This document shows, in pieces, positions 34,078-41,443 of a DNA stretch of 64,000 nucleotides (positions are counted from its first letter, which is position 1; each line of letters starts with the position of its first letter). The DNA is from Acidaminobacter hydrogenoformans DSM 2784 (GTDB lineage: Bacteria > Bacillota > Clostridia > Peptostreptococcales > Acidaminobacteraceae), in contig NZ_FMWL01000006.1 in the NCBI RefSeq assembly GCF_900103005.1, forward strand, positions 116,923-180,922, read 5' to 3'. A program made the position numbers and the translations under genes. The notes under the pieces were generated by a model, which searched no databases, had not been told where the DNA came from, and saw only the letters and a list, made by a program, of their open reading frames with translations.

Positions 34078-35724
34078 CTAAGCCATGAACAGCTTGATGT
34101 CGTCCTCAACAGAACCGACGCCTGCGATGCCAAACGTATTTACGAGTACATTTGCGACGTTAGGTGACAGGAACGCAGGAAGCGTTGGTCCAAGGTGAAT
34201 GTTTTTCACGCCGAGGTACAGAAGGGCAAGGAGAACGATGACAGCCTTTTGCTCATACCAGGCGATGTTGTAAGCGATAGGAAGATCGTTGATGTCATTG
34301 AGTTCGAAGACTTCCTTGAGCTTGAGGGCGATGACAGCCAGCGAGTAAGAGTCGTTGCACTGACCAGCGTCCAGAACTCTTGGGATGCCGCCAATGTCAC
34401 CGAGCGGAAGCTTGTTGTAACGGTATTTTGCGCAGCCCGCTGTTAAAATGACGGTGTCATTAGGAAGGGCTTTAGCGAATTCTGTATAGTAGTCGCGGTC
34501 CTTCATACGGCCGTCGCAGCCTGCCATGACGAAGAACTTCTTGATGGCGCCGGATTTAACCGCGTCGACAACCTTATCAGCAAGGGCAAAGACTTGAGCA
34601 TGCGCAAAGCCGCCAACAATTTCGCCAGTTTCGATTTCCACAGGTGCTGCGCAAGTCTTAGCCATCTCGATGACTGCGCTGAAGTCCTTAGCGCCGCCTT
34701 CAGGTCTGTCCGCAATGTGAGGGCAGCCAGGGAAGCCAGCGGCACCCGTTGTGAAAAGCTTGTGCTTGTAGCTGTCTTTAGGAGGCACAATACAGTTGGT
34801 CGTCATGAGGATTGGGCCGTTGAAGGACTCAAACTCTTCATTTTGCTTCCACCAAGCGTTGCCGTAGTTGCCTACAAAATGCTTGTAGGCCTTAAATTTT
34901 GGATAGTAGTTCGCAGGAAGCATCTCACTGTGGGTATAGACGTCGACGCCTGTACCTTCCGTTTGCTTGAGAAGCTCTTCCATATCGCGGAGGTCGTGGC
35001 CAGAAATCAGGATCCCCGGGTTCTTGCCTACGCCAATATTGACTTTTGTAATCTCTGGATTGCCGTAAGTCGATGTGTTGGCTTTGTCGAGAAGCGCCAT
35101 AACGTTGACACCGTACTCGCCAGTCTTGAGAACCAATGCGACGAGCTCATCCGCAGTGAGGGCGTCATTCGTCGTTGCGACGAGGGCTTCTTCAGCGAAA
35201 GCCGCAATGGTAAGATCCTCGTAGCCAAGGTTCATAGCGTGCTCTGCGTAAGCCGCCATACCTTTGAGCCCATAGATGATCAGCTCACGGAGGGAACGAA
35301 CATCTTCATTTTCAGTAGAGAGGACACCAATGCTTGGCGCCTTCGCGTCAAACTCAGCCTCTGTGGATGCTGTCCAAGTTGCGGACTCATGTAAATCAGC
35401 AGGAATTTCAACGCCGTTCGCGACGAGAGCGGCTTTGATTTCCTCACGAAGCGCAAGCGCGTCTTGAATGCGCTTGACGAAAGCAGCTTTGTCAAAGTTG
35501 GCATTTGTTATAGTTGTAAAGAGACTTTCAACGATGAAACGGTCCGTTCTCTTTGGAGAAAGGCCTTTTTCACGAGCGATCAGGTCAAATCTGGAAATGC
35601 CTTTAAGGACGAAGATGAGCAGATCTTGAAGATTCGCGACGTCATCCGGTTTGCCGCATACACCGCGGATGGTACAGCCTACGCCTTTTGAAGCTTCCTG
35701 ACATTGATAACAGAACATGGACAT
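34078..35724 (-). CDS. hcp: hydroxylamine reductase / hybrid-cluster protein
   Basis: 548 residues. The N-terminal cluster ligands [22 protein letters not shown] are those of the clostridial short Hcp class. The hybrid-cluster ligands appear in [45 protein letters not shown] and the C-terminal [35 protein letters not shown]. Hcp acts as a nitric-oxide or hydroxylamine reductase under nitrosative stress in anaerobes. A GTAAC-N4-GTTAC palindrome lies 85 nt upstream. A ferredoxin and a Crp/Fnr regulator follow in the neighbourhood. Confidence 0.97.
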   Translation of the reverse strand: MSMFCYQCQEASKGVGCTIRGVCGKPDDVANLQDLLIFVLKGISRFDLIAREKGLSPKRTDRFIVESLFTTITNANFDKAAFVKRIQDALALREEIKAALVANGVEIPADLHESATWTASTEAEFDAKAPSIGVLSTENEDVRSLRELIIYGLKGMAAYAEHAMNLGYEDLTIAAFAEEALVATTNDALTADELVALVLKTGEYGVNVMALLDKANTSTYGNPEITKVNIGVGKNPGILISGHDLRDMEELLKQTEGTGVDVYTHSEMLPANYYPKFKAYKHFVGNYGNAWWKQNEEFESFNGPILMTTNCIVPPKDSYKHKLFTTGAAGFPGCPHIADRPEGGAKDFSAVIEMAKTCAAPVEIETGEIVGGFAHAQVFALADKVVDAVKSGAIKKFFVMAGCDGRMKDRDYYTEFAKALPNDTVILTAGCAKYRYNKLPLGDIGGIPRVLDAGQCNDSYSLAVIALKLKEVFELNDINDLPIAYNIAWYEQKAVIVLLALLYLGVKNIHLGPTLPAFLSPNVANVLVNTFGIAGVGSVEDDIKLFMA

Positions 35725-35808
35725 GAATCAATCTCCTTTCAATATCTTGCTGAAGGTTTGTTTATGAACTTCTTAAGTCCACTATATATTTATATATCCA
35801 ACTTAGCG

Positions 35809-35822
35809 GTAACTCAGGTTAC
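35809..35822. promoter_or_regulatory. Crp/Fnr (HcpR-like) site upstream of hcp
   Basis: GTAACTCAGGTTAC, an exact GTAAC-N4-GTTAC palindrome, lies just upstream of an AT-rich -10 region (TATATA, about 35783-35800) at a spacing that suits class II activation. The same palindrome occurs at 36808-36821. Confidence 0.72.
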
Positions 35823-35871
35823 ATTTTTGAAAAACTTCGACATTTTCTCTGGAATAGTCTCTTTTCTTATC

Positions 35872-36654
35872 TTAGAGAATTTCGCCATTTTGCTTGATTG
35901 TCACTTCACTGTACGGGAAGATTCGTCCAGACTGGAGCATGGCGCTCTTCACCGCGTGGGTTATTCCTGAGCAGCAAGGTACCTGCATACGGACCACGGT
36001 CACTGACTTTAAATCGTTAACGGTAAACAGCTCCGCCAGCTTATTGATATAGTGCTGATTGTCATCCAGCTTTGGACACCCAATCAGTACCACTCTGCCT
36101 TTGACGAAGTCTTTGTGGAAGTCACCATAGGCAAAGGCAGTGCAGTCCGCCGCAATCAGCAGGTCCGCGTTTTGAAGGAACTCGGAGCGCGTATTCACTA
36201 AATTGATCTGGACCGGCCAGGTCGTCAACTCAGAGGGTCTGACCCCTTCACTTGAATTCTGGACGGGTGCCGATGGTTTCATAACCTGCTCCATCGATTT
36301 GCGTTCAATGGTCATTGGCTTAGAGCTTGGGCAGCCGCAGTCACAACCGCAATCGTCATCCGCTGGGGCACTGTGGAAGCCCGCCGGCGGAGGCGTAAAG
36401 CCAAATGGCGTCTTGGATGCGGCAAGTCTCGCATCTACTGCTTCCTGAGAGTACTCGTCCGCGTCACGCTCTATGATCTTGATGGCACCTGTAGGACAAG
36501 CAGGCAAGCAGTCTCCGAGGCCGTCGCAGTACATGTCACTGACCAATCTCGCCTTGCCATTCACCATTTCAATAGCGCCTTCATGACAGGCGTCTACGCA
36601 CAGCCTGCAGCCATTGCAAAGTGCTTCGTTTATTTCAACAATTTTTCTTTTCAT
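35872..36654 (-). CDS. 4Fe-4S ferredoxin with C-terminal extension
   Basis: 260 residues. Two 4Fe-4S motifs: CNGCRLCVDACHEG (about 13-26) and CDGLGDCLPACPTG (about 43-56), the second with a longer first gap. A Cys-rich patch DDCGCDCGCPSS lies near residue 100. The C-terminal half (about 150-260) resembles iron-sulfur accessory proteins, with VPCCSGITHAV. This gene is often next to hcp in Clostridia and may donate electrons to Hcp. It is transcribed toward hcp, 147 nt upstream, and diverges from the Crp/Fnr gene. Confidence 0.9.
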   Translation of the reverse strand: MKRKIVEINEALCNGCRLCVDACHEGAIEMVNGKARLVSDMYCDGLGDCLPACPTGAIKIIERDADEYSQEAVDARLAASKTPFGFTPPPAGFHSAPADDDCGCDCGCPSSKPMTIERKSMEQVMKPSAPVQNSSEGVRPSELTTWPVQINLVNTRSEFLQNADLLIAADCTAFAYGDFHKDFVKGRVVLIGCPKLDDNQHYINKLAELFTVNDLKSVTVVRMQVPCCSGITHAVKSAMLQSGRIFPYSEVTIKQNGEIL

Positions 36655-36806
36655 TTAAATCTCTCCGTTCTATCTTTTGTGTTATGCAAACTCAACGTCA
36701 GACTACCCTAAAAACATTGTAACTTATCCATTTTAGTCATACCTACAAACACACTGCTTCTCCTTGAACTTATGCTTAGATTATATTAATCTTAAGCTAT
36801 TAAGTA

Positions 36807-36822
36807 TGTAACGCACGTTACA
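36807..36822. promoter_or_regulatory. Crp/Fnr (HcpR-like) palindrome between ferredoxin and regulator genes
   Basis: TGTAACGCACGTTACA, a perfect 16-bp palindrome with the GTAAC-N4-GTTAC core, lies 22 nt before the Crp/Fnr start. It can control the regulator and the divergent ferredoxin gene. Confidence 0.75.
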
Positions 36823-36843
36823 AAAAAAGAAAAGGTGATGAAA

Positions 36844-37521
36844 ATGAGCAATACTCTAACGGTATTAAAGCGCTGCCGCCTGTTCACCAATCTTCATGAA
36901 GGCCAAATAGCACATCTGCTCAACGTCCTCGGCGCTAAAACCGTCAACTACAAAAAGGATACTGCCATCGCCATTGAAGGCGACAGCTGTGAACGTCTGG
37001 GCATTGTCATAGAAGGAAAGGTCGACCTGCAGAACATCCTTCCTTCTGGAAAAGTGGTTACACTTATTCAGTTTGGACCTGCCGAGGTCTTTGGCGAAGC
37101 CCTCATTTTCTCCAAGCAGACCGAGTACCCTGTTACGATCACCAGCGGCACTGCCTGCTCTATCCTTTTCATCGATAAGAAAGAAGTGGTCTTTCTTCTA
37201 ACCCACCATCCTGTGCTGCTGGAGAACTTCCTTGGTCTCTTGTCAGACAAGCTCTTTTTCATGAACAAGAAGGTCAAGGTTTTGGCCCTTGAAACGATCC
37301 GCCAAAAAATCTGCGACTTCATCTTAAAAGAATATAAAAAGCAGAAAAAAATGAAGCTCGACATTCCCTACTCCAGAAAGGAAATGGCCGAGCTTATGTC
37401 CCTCCAGCGTCCCTCCCTGTCCAGGGAGCTGATCAATATGCGGGAGGAAGGCCTGATAGACTTCGACAAACACACTATAGAAATCCTGGATCTTGAAGGT
37501 GTCGAGCTTGAAATCCTCTAA
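36844..37521 (+). CDS. Crp/Fnr family regulator (HcpR-like)
   Basis: 225 residues from the third possible start, which has AAAGGTG 6 nt upstream. The N-terminal cyclic-nucleotide-binding-like beta roll (about 20-120) lacks the FNR cysteine cluster. The C-terminal HTH is SRKEMAELMSLQRPSLSRELINMREEG. Its place beside hcp and the ferredoxin gene, plus a shared palindrome at hcp and at its own promoter, suggest a nitrosative-stress regulator like HcpR, which senses NO through haem in other bacteria. Confidence 0.9.
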   Translation: MSNTLTVLKRCRLFTNLHEGQIAHLLNVLGAKTVNYKKDTAIAIEGDSCERLGIVIEGKVDLQNILPSGKVVTLIQFGPAEVFGEALIFSKQTEYPVTITSGTACSILFIDKKEVVFLLTHHPVLLENFLGLLSDKLFFMNKKVKVLALETIRQKICDFILKEYKKQKKMKLDIPYSRKEMAELMSLQRPSLSRELINMREEGLIDFDKHTIEILDLEGVELEIL

Positions 37522-37523
37522 AT

Positions 37524-37556
37524 AAAAAAAACCCTTCCTCCATTTTGGAAAAAGGG
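37524..37556 (-). terminator. terminator after the glutaredoxin gene
   Basis: Read on the minus strand, CCCTTTTTCC-loop-GGAGGAAGGG-like stem followed by TTTTTTTT. It probably also ends the convergent Crp/Fnr transcript poorly. Confidence 0.7.
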
Positions 37557-37584
37557 CGCATAATCATGATTCAGCTTTTAATGC

Positions 37585-37818
37585 CTAGGATTTAAGGAGC
37601 TCGTCCAGTCTTGTCTTGTCAAAGCCTTGAACCACTTCATCATCCACATAGATGACCGGTACGCCCATAAAGCCTTTGGACATCAGTTCTTTTCTGGCAA
37701 CTGTATCCGTTGAGACATTCTTTTCTTCAAACGCAATATTGTTTTCCTTAAGATAATTCTTTGCAAGATGGCAGTAACTGCAGGTGGAGCTTGTGTAGAC
37801 CACTACTTTTTTGCTCAT
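37585..37818 (-). CDS. glutaredoxin family protein
   Basis: 77 residues from the ATG with GGAGGG upstream. Strand VVVYTSS, redox motif CSYC, then the cis-Pro region GVPVIYVDDEVVQGFDKTRLDELL, the NrdH/glutaredoxin fold. It is 22 nt downstream of the HesB-like selenoprotein gene in one operon. Families of this kind include Sec-containing members in anaerobes; here both active-site residues are Cys. It probably reduces or loads its HesB-like partner. Confidence 0.93.
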   Translation of the reverse strand: MSKKVVVYTSSTCSYCHLAKNYLKENNIAFEEKNVSTDTVARKELMSKGFMGVPVIYVDDEVVQGFDKTRLDELLKS

Positions 37819-37840
37819 GCCAGATCCCTCCAATTTCAAA

Positions 37841-38140
37841 TTAGCATCTAGATCCGCCGTACTGGGAACGAACCACGAAGCCCTTTGAGAAAAAGTTTTT
37901 CATGAAGTCGATTTCAAAGGTTTTGAACTGATCCTTGAGGTCCTTTTCAACCATGAGCTTGCCATTGCCGAAGTCCTCAGTGTAATCATTCTCTTTTTGC
38001 TCATCCAGAGCAATGCCGAAAACGGGACCGCCTCAGCCAATGCCTCGGACGAACACACGGAAGTTCATTGCTTTGTCTTTGCGGGTTTCAAGCGTATTTA
38101 TAAGTTCTTTCTTAGCTTCTTCAGTCACTTTAAAAACCAT
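37841..38140 (-). CDS. HesB-like selenoprotein (IscA/HesB fold, in-frame TGA)
   Basis: 99 residues with Sec36 encoded by TGA at 38033-38035. The start ATG has AGGAGGG upstream. MNFRVFVRGIGUGGPVFGIA is the HesB/IscA core, with Sec in the position of the first conserved Cys (GxGC/UGGP). HesB-like selenoproteins are a known bacterial selenoprotein family. Coding continues without interruption for 63 residues after the TGA. The C-terminus ends GGSRC, keeping one Cys. Short nested stems (GAG/CTC around CCG-TTTT-CGG) follow the TGA and may form a SECIS. A glutaredoxin gene follows. The promoter carries two CsoR/CstR-like operators. Confidence 0.9.
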
Positions 38141-38154
38141 GTTATACCCTCCTT

Positions 38155-38212
38155 GTATCCCCCCTGGGTGGGGGTTGACTTAATCATAAACCATGGGGGG
38201 GTATTTTGTCAA
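38155..38212 (-). promoter_or_regulatory. promoter with CsoR/CstR-like operators for the HesB-like selenoprotein operon
   Basis: On the minus strand -35 TTGACA (38212-38207), 18-bp spacer AAATACCCCCCCATGGTT, -10 TATGAT (38188-38183). The spacer holds an ATACCCCCCCATGG half-site, and a second GC-block palindrome (CCCCCACCCAGGGGGG) lies at 38157-38174. The layout is the same as at 33774-33835. Confidence 0.8.
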
Positions 38213-38611
38213 CATAAAATTTAAGTCATTGACTGGTTCTGCTTATACACTTGACACGCTACCATCGGCCTCAATCTCTTTATTCCCTGAATTGACGAAA
38301 GCTAAACACAGCGAACTTTTTAGCTTAAAATTTTAATTTCATTCGTTAGAAACCTGACCAAGGCCCTAAAATTAGAGTTTTAGGGTCATGTTTATAAATA
38401 GATACATTCGGTTATACACACAACCCACAGGTTATCCACAGTTTTCCACAACCTTTTCCACAAAAAGTGTGAACTTTCCTGATTCTCATTCTCAAAACAC
38501 GCACCGCTATTTGAGTCTGCTGGCGCACAGATTTCCATTATCATTCAAGGCACGCCAATACAGAATCATGGCGTGATCGTGTATACTATAACCGGAAAGG
38601 AAGTGACACCC
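38213..38611. other. 399-nt gap holding the DnaA-box cluster and recU promoter
   Basis: Apart from the DnaA boxes (38412-38462) and a TATACT -10-like element at about 38581-38586, it contains an inverted repeat CCCTAAAAT / ATTTTAGGG-like (AGGCCCTAAAATTAGAGTTTTAGGG region, about 38361-38383). No convincing gene. Confidence 0.5.
38412..38462 (+). repeat. DnaA-box cluster upstream of recU
   Basis: TTATACACA (38412-38420), perfect TTATCCACA (38432-38440), TTTTCCACA (38442-38450) and TTTTCCACA (38454-38462), all in the same orientation. It matches the 22.5-kb cluster in sequence (TTCGGTTATACACA) and in the 20-nt box spacing. Confidence 0.7.
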
Positions 38612-39148
38612 ATGACGGTCTGGAAGTCCCACGGTCTCCGGGGCGACGCCCTGGAATCCCTGCTCCTGAAAACCCATGATTATTACCGCTCCAAGCAGCT
38701 GGCTCGCATTGACAAAATCCACGTGCCTGTCAAAGTGGTGGAGCTGGATGAACGTGGCATGATCACCAAGGCTTACTTTGAGAAAAAGTCCACCATTGAC
38801 TTTCAGGGTGTGATTCAGGGCGTAGGGGTAGCCTTTGAAGCTAAGGAAACACATCAGAAGAATCTGCCGCTGTACAATATCCACGAGCACCAGGTTGAGT
38901 TCATGCGGGATATAGACGCCCAGGGAGGTCTGACCTTTATCATTGTGCATTTCAAATTTAATGATACCTACTTCCTCATCCCCTATGAGGTCGTGCGGGA
39001 TTATTATTATGGAAAGACGCGTAAATCCATCCCCTACAGCGCCATGAACGCGCAGTACAAGATTGAGCTGACTGCCATGGGCGTACTGAATTATCTCCCC
39101 GCCCTCAACAATTATGTGCGGGAAAAGATGAAGGAACAAAAAAAATGA
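38612..39148 (+). CDS. recU: Holliday junction resolvase RecU
   Basis: 178 residues. TVWKSHGLRGDALESLLLKTHDYY matches the RecU N-terminus; the nuclease core shows DERGMITKAYFEKKSTIDFQGV and EAKETHQ (catalytic E-x-K) and HQVEFMRDIDAQGGLTFIIV. RecU cuts Holliday junctions in Firmicutes. GGAAGTGA precedes the ATG. It is monocistronic, ends at a bidirectional terminator, and lies about 150 nt downstream of DnaA boxes. Confidence 0.94.
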   Translation: MTVWKSHGLRGDALESLLLKTHDYYRSKQLARIDKIHVPVKVVELDERGMITKAYFEKKSTIDFQGVIQGVGVAFEAKETHQKNLPLYNIHEHQVEFMRDIDAQGGLTFIIVHFKFNDTYFLIPYEVVRDYYYGKTRKSIPYSAMNAQYKIELTAMGVLNYLPALNNYVREKMKEQKK

Positions 39149-39180
39149 CCCGGAGCACGCCACTCCGGGTCATTTTTTTT
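39138..39180. terminator. bidirectional terminator between recU and rsmA
   Basis: ATGACCCGGAG (39145-39155) / CTCCGGGTCAT (39163-39173) flanked by A- and T-runs of eight. Confidence 0.92.
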
Positions 39181-39181
39181 C

Positions 39182-40039
39182 TTAAATTTCCTCAAACGCA
39201 TTCGCCAGCCGGGCAAACTCTTCAATAGAAAGTGCTTCTCCCCTAATATTCGGCAAAATTTCCACCTCTTCAAGGGCTGTGAGGATCTTGTCTTTTGGCA
39301 TGGAGAGGCCGGCACTGAGCGCATTGAGCAGCGTTTTACGCCGTTGTCCAAAGGCCGCTTTGACCAATTTGAAGAAAAAGTCGGGATTGACCAGCTCGAC
39401 GCAAGGCTTCTCACGAAGCTTAAGGCGGATCACCAGGCTTTCAACACTAGGCTGAGGCATAAAGACCGTTGGCGGCACTTTTTGGACCACGGCGGCTTCA
39501 CAGTAGTACTGCACCGCAATGGAAAGCGACCCGTAGGCCTTTGTGGATGGGGAGGCTGTCATGCGCTCCGCCACTTCCTTCTGGATCATGACCACAATTT
39601 CGCTCACGGGAAGCCGCTCCTCGAGGAAGCGCATCAAAATGGGCGTTGTCACGTAATAAGGCAGGTTTGCGACGACCTTGGGCTTTCGGTCGCCAAAGTG
39701 CTCATTTAAGAGTGCTTTGACGTCAATTTTAAGAATATCGCCGTGAACGACTTCGACATTGTCGAGACCGTCCAAGGTTTCATTCAGGACAGGCAATAAG
39801 CTGCTGTCAATTTCCACAGCAACGACTTTTTCCGCATGGGCAGCCAGGACCTGGGTCATAACGCCAATACCCGGTCCGACCTCAAGTACCATGTCCTCAG
39901 GTCCGACCTCCGCGTTGGCGACGATTCGATTCACCGTGCCTTCGTCGATCAGGAAGTTCTGACCCAGACTCTTGGAAAAGCGAAAGCCATACTTGTCCAT
40001 AATATACCGAATGGTGGATGGTGAGGTAAGCTTCAGCAT
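39182..40039 (-). CDS. rsmA: 16S rRNA dimethyladenosine transferase (KsgA/RsmA)
   Basis: 285 residues. SKSLGQNFLIDEGTVNRIV (SAM-binding motif X/I region), VLEVGPGIGVMT (motif I), VVANLPYYVTTPIL (NLPY motif IV) are all present. It dimethylates A1518/A1519 of 16S rRNA. It overlaps rnmV by 7 nt, in the conserved tatD-rnmV-rsmA order. Confidence 0.97.
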   Translation of the reverse strand: MLKLTSPSTIRYIMDKYGFRFSKSLGQNFLIDEGTVNRIVANAEVGPEDMVLEVGPGIGVMTQVLAAHAEKVVAVEIDSSLLPVLNETLDGLDNVEVVHGDILKIDVKALLNEHFGDRKPKVVANLPYYVTTPILMRFLEERLPVSEIVVMIQKEVAERMTASPSTKAYGSLSIAVQYYCEAAVVQKVPPTVFMPQPSVESLVIRLKLREKPCVELVNPDFFFKLVKAAFGQRRKTLLNALSAGLSMPKDKILTALEEVEILPNIRGEALSIEEFARLANAFEEI

Positions 40040-40599
40040 GTCTGTGGTCCTCCATTTTCAAGGTCAATTGCCGTCAGCGCTTTTTCGAATTCTTCCCTGG
40101 ACACGCCAAAGCGATTGAGTCTGAGCAGGAACTGCTTGCCGTTGCCATAGCCAATGCCGAGAAGCTTTCCCATTTTATCCCTGCGCTTTAGGGCACCGGG
40201 GCCCCCTTCCAGGCCATTCCTAATCAAATCTGATTTTGTGAATTCGTCCACCGGGTTCTCTACCCAGGTCCTGACCTTTTCAAGCGCTGCCAGGATTGCT
40301 TCAGGCTTTGCGTTTTCAATGCCTATATCGCCCTCAGAAGTGGCGTCTGCCCGGGAAAGATAAGCGTGCCTGGCATTTGGCACACGCCGCTTGAGTCTCT
40401 CGCGGATCCGCTCCCCCATGAAGTCCGGATCCGTGAAAATAATGACGCCGCAGCGGCGGTCTGCCTCTTCAATGGCCTTAAAAGTGGTTTCCTTGATGCC
40501 ATAGCCGCTTGTGATGATGATTTGCGCATCTACCGCCCGTTTCACTGCGCGTTCGTCACTTCGCCCCTCTACAACAATAACCTCTTTGATCCGCATCAT
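40033..40599 (-). CDS. rnmV: ribonuclease M5 (5S rRNA maturation)
   Basis: 188 residues. Toprim motifs VVEGRSDERAVKRAV and VIIFTDPDFMGERIRERL carry the catalytic Glu and the DxD. RNase M5 trims pre-5S rRNA in Gram-positive bacteria. It overlaps tatD at its 5' end (4 nt) and rsmA at its 3' end. Confidence 0.96.
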   Translation of the reverse strand: MMRIKEVIVVEGRSDERAVKRAVDAQIIITSGYGIKETTFKAIEEADRRCGVIIFTDPDFMGERIRERLKRRVPNARHAYLSRADATSEGDIGIENAKPEAILAALEKVRTWVENPVDEFTKSDLIRNGLEGGPGALKRRDKMGKLLGIGYGNGKQFLLRLNRFGVSREEFEKALTAIDLENGGPQTC

Positions 40600-41381
40600 T
40601 TGACAGTCCTCGGATCCGGAATGCCAAAAAATCGCAGACCGTTCTGATAAGTGGCTTCAGCGGCCTCTTCCAGACTGATCCCCCTGATTTGGGCCACCTT
40701 TTCACAGGTGTGCCGGACGTACATAGGCTCGTTGCGTTTGCCGCGGTTGGGCTCCGGCGTCAGGTACGGCGCGTCTGTTTCAATCAGCAGCCGCTCCAGG
40801 GGCACCTGTTCTACGACGCTTATTGTCTTGTGATTGTTCTTATACGTTACCGGCCCGGCAATGGAAATATAAGCCCCAAGCTTGACGTATTCCTTAGCCA
40901 GCTCCGCGCTTGAAGAATAGCAGTGCATCAGAACGCCGTGATCAAAGGCCTTCTCCGCCTTCAGCGTCTTAAAGATCTCTTCATGGGCTTCCCGGTCGTG
41001 GATAATCACCGGCATACCAAGGCGGCGAGCCAAGCGCAGCTGTTCTATGAACCATTTGCGCTGGACTTCGGGCTCGGAGAAATTATAATGGTAATCCAGT
41101 CCAATTTCCCCTATGGCAACAACCTTTTCTTTTTTCGCCAGGCTTTCGATCATGGCCAGCATGGCCTCGTCCATGGTCTTGGCGTCGTGGGGGTGAACCC
41201 CCACGGCCGCGTAAATGAAATCATAAGCTTCACTCAGTTTGACGGCAGCCATGGAGCTTTCCAAGCTGGCGCCGGGGTTCACCATCAGCGAGACACCGTT
41301 GCTTTTTGCCCGATTGATGACGAACTCCCGGTCGTTTTCAAATTTTTTCGAATCCAAATGGGTATGGGAATCAAAGAGCAT
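40596..41381 (-). CDS. TatD family metal-dependent hydrolase
   Basis: 261 residues. The metal-binding set FDSHTHLDS, AIGEIGLDYHY, VIIHDREAHEE, MHCYSSS and LIETDAPYLTP covers the TatD DNase/hydrolase active site. Despite its name it is unrelated to Tat export. Usual place between metG and rnmV (62 nt after metG). Confidence 0.95.
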   Translation of the reverse strand: MLFDSHTHLDSKKFENDREFVINRAKSNGVSLMVNPGASLESSMAAVKLSEAYDFIYAAVGVHPHDAKTMDEAMLAMIESLAKKEKVVAIGEIGLDYHYNFSEPEVQRKWFIEQLRLARRLGMPVIIHDREAHEEIFKTLKAEKAFDHGVLMHCYSSSAELAKEYVKLGAYISIAGPVTYKNNHKTISVVEQVPLERLLIETDAPYLTPEPNRGKRNEPMYVRHTCEKVAQIRGISLEEAAEATYQNGLRFFGIPDPRTVK

Positions 41382-41443
41382 GTCGTACCTCTTTTCTTTT
41401 GCTTGTTAGGACATCAGGACATTAAAGTTGCTTTGGTCACCTT

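Noticed and set aside
38361..38383. AT-rich inverted repeat CCCTAAAAT / GTTTTAGGG as a terminator
   Set aside because: No gene ends just before it, and no T-run follows.
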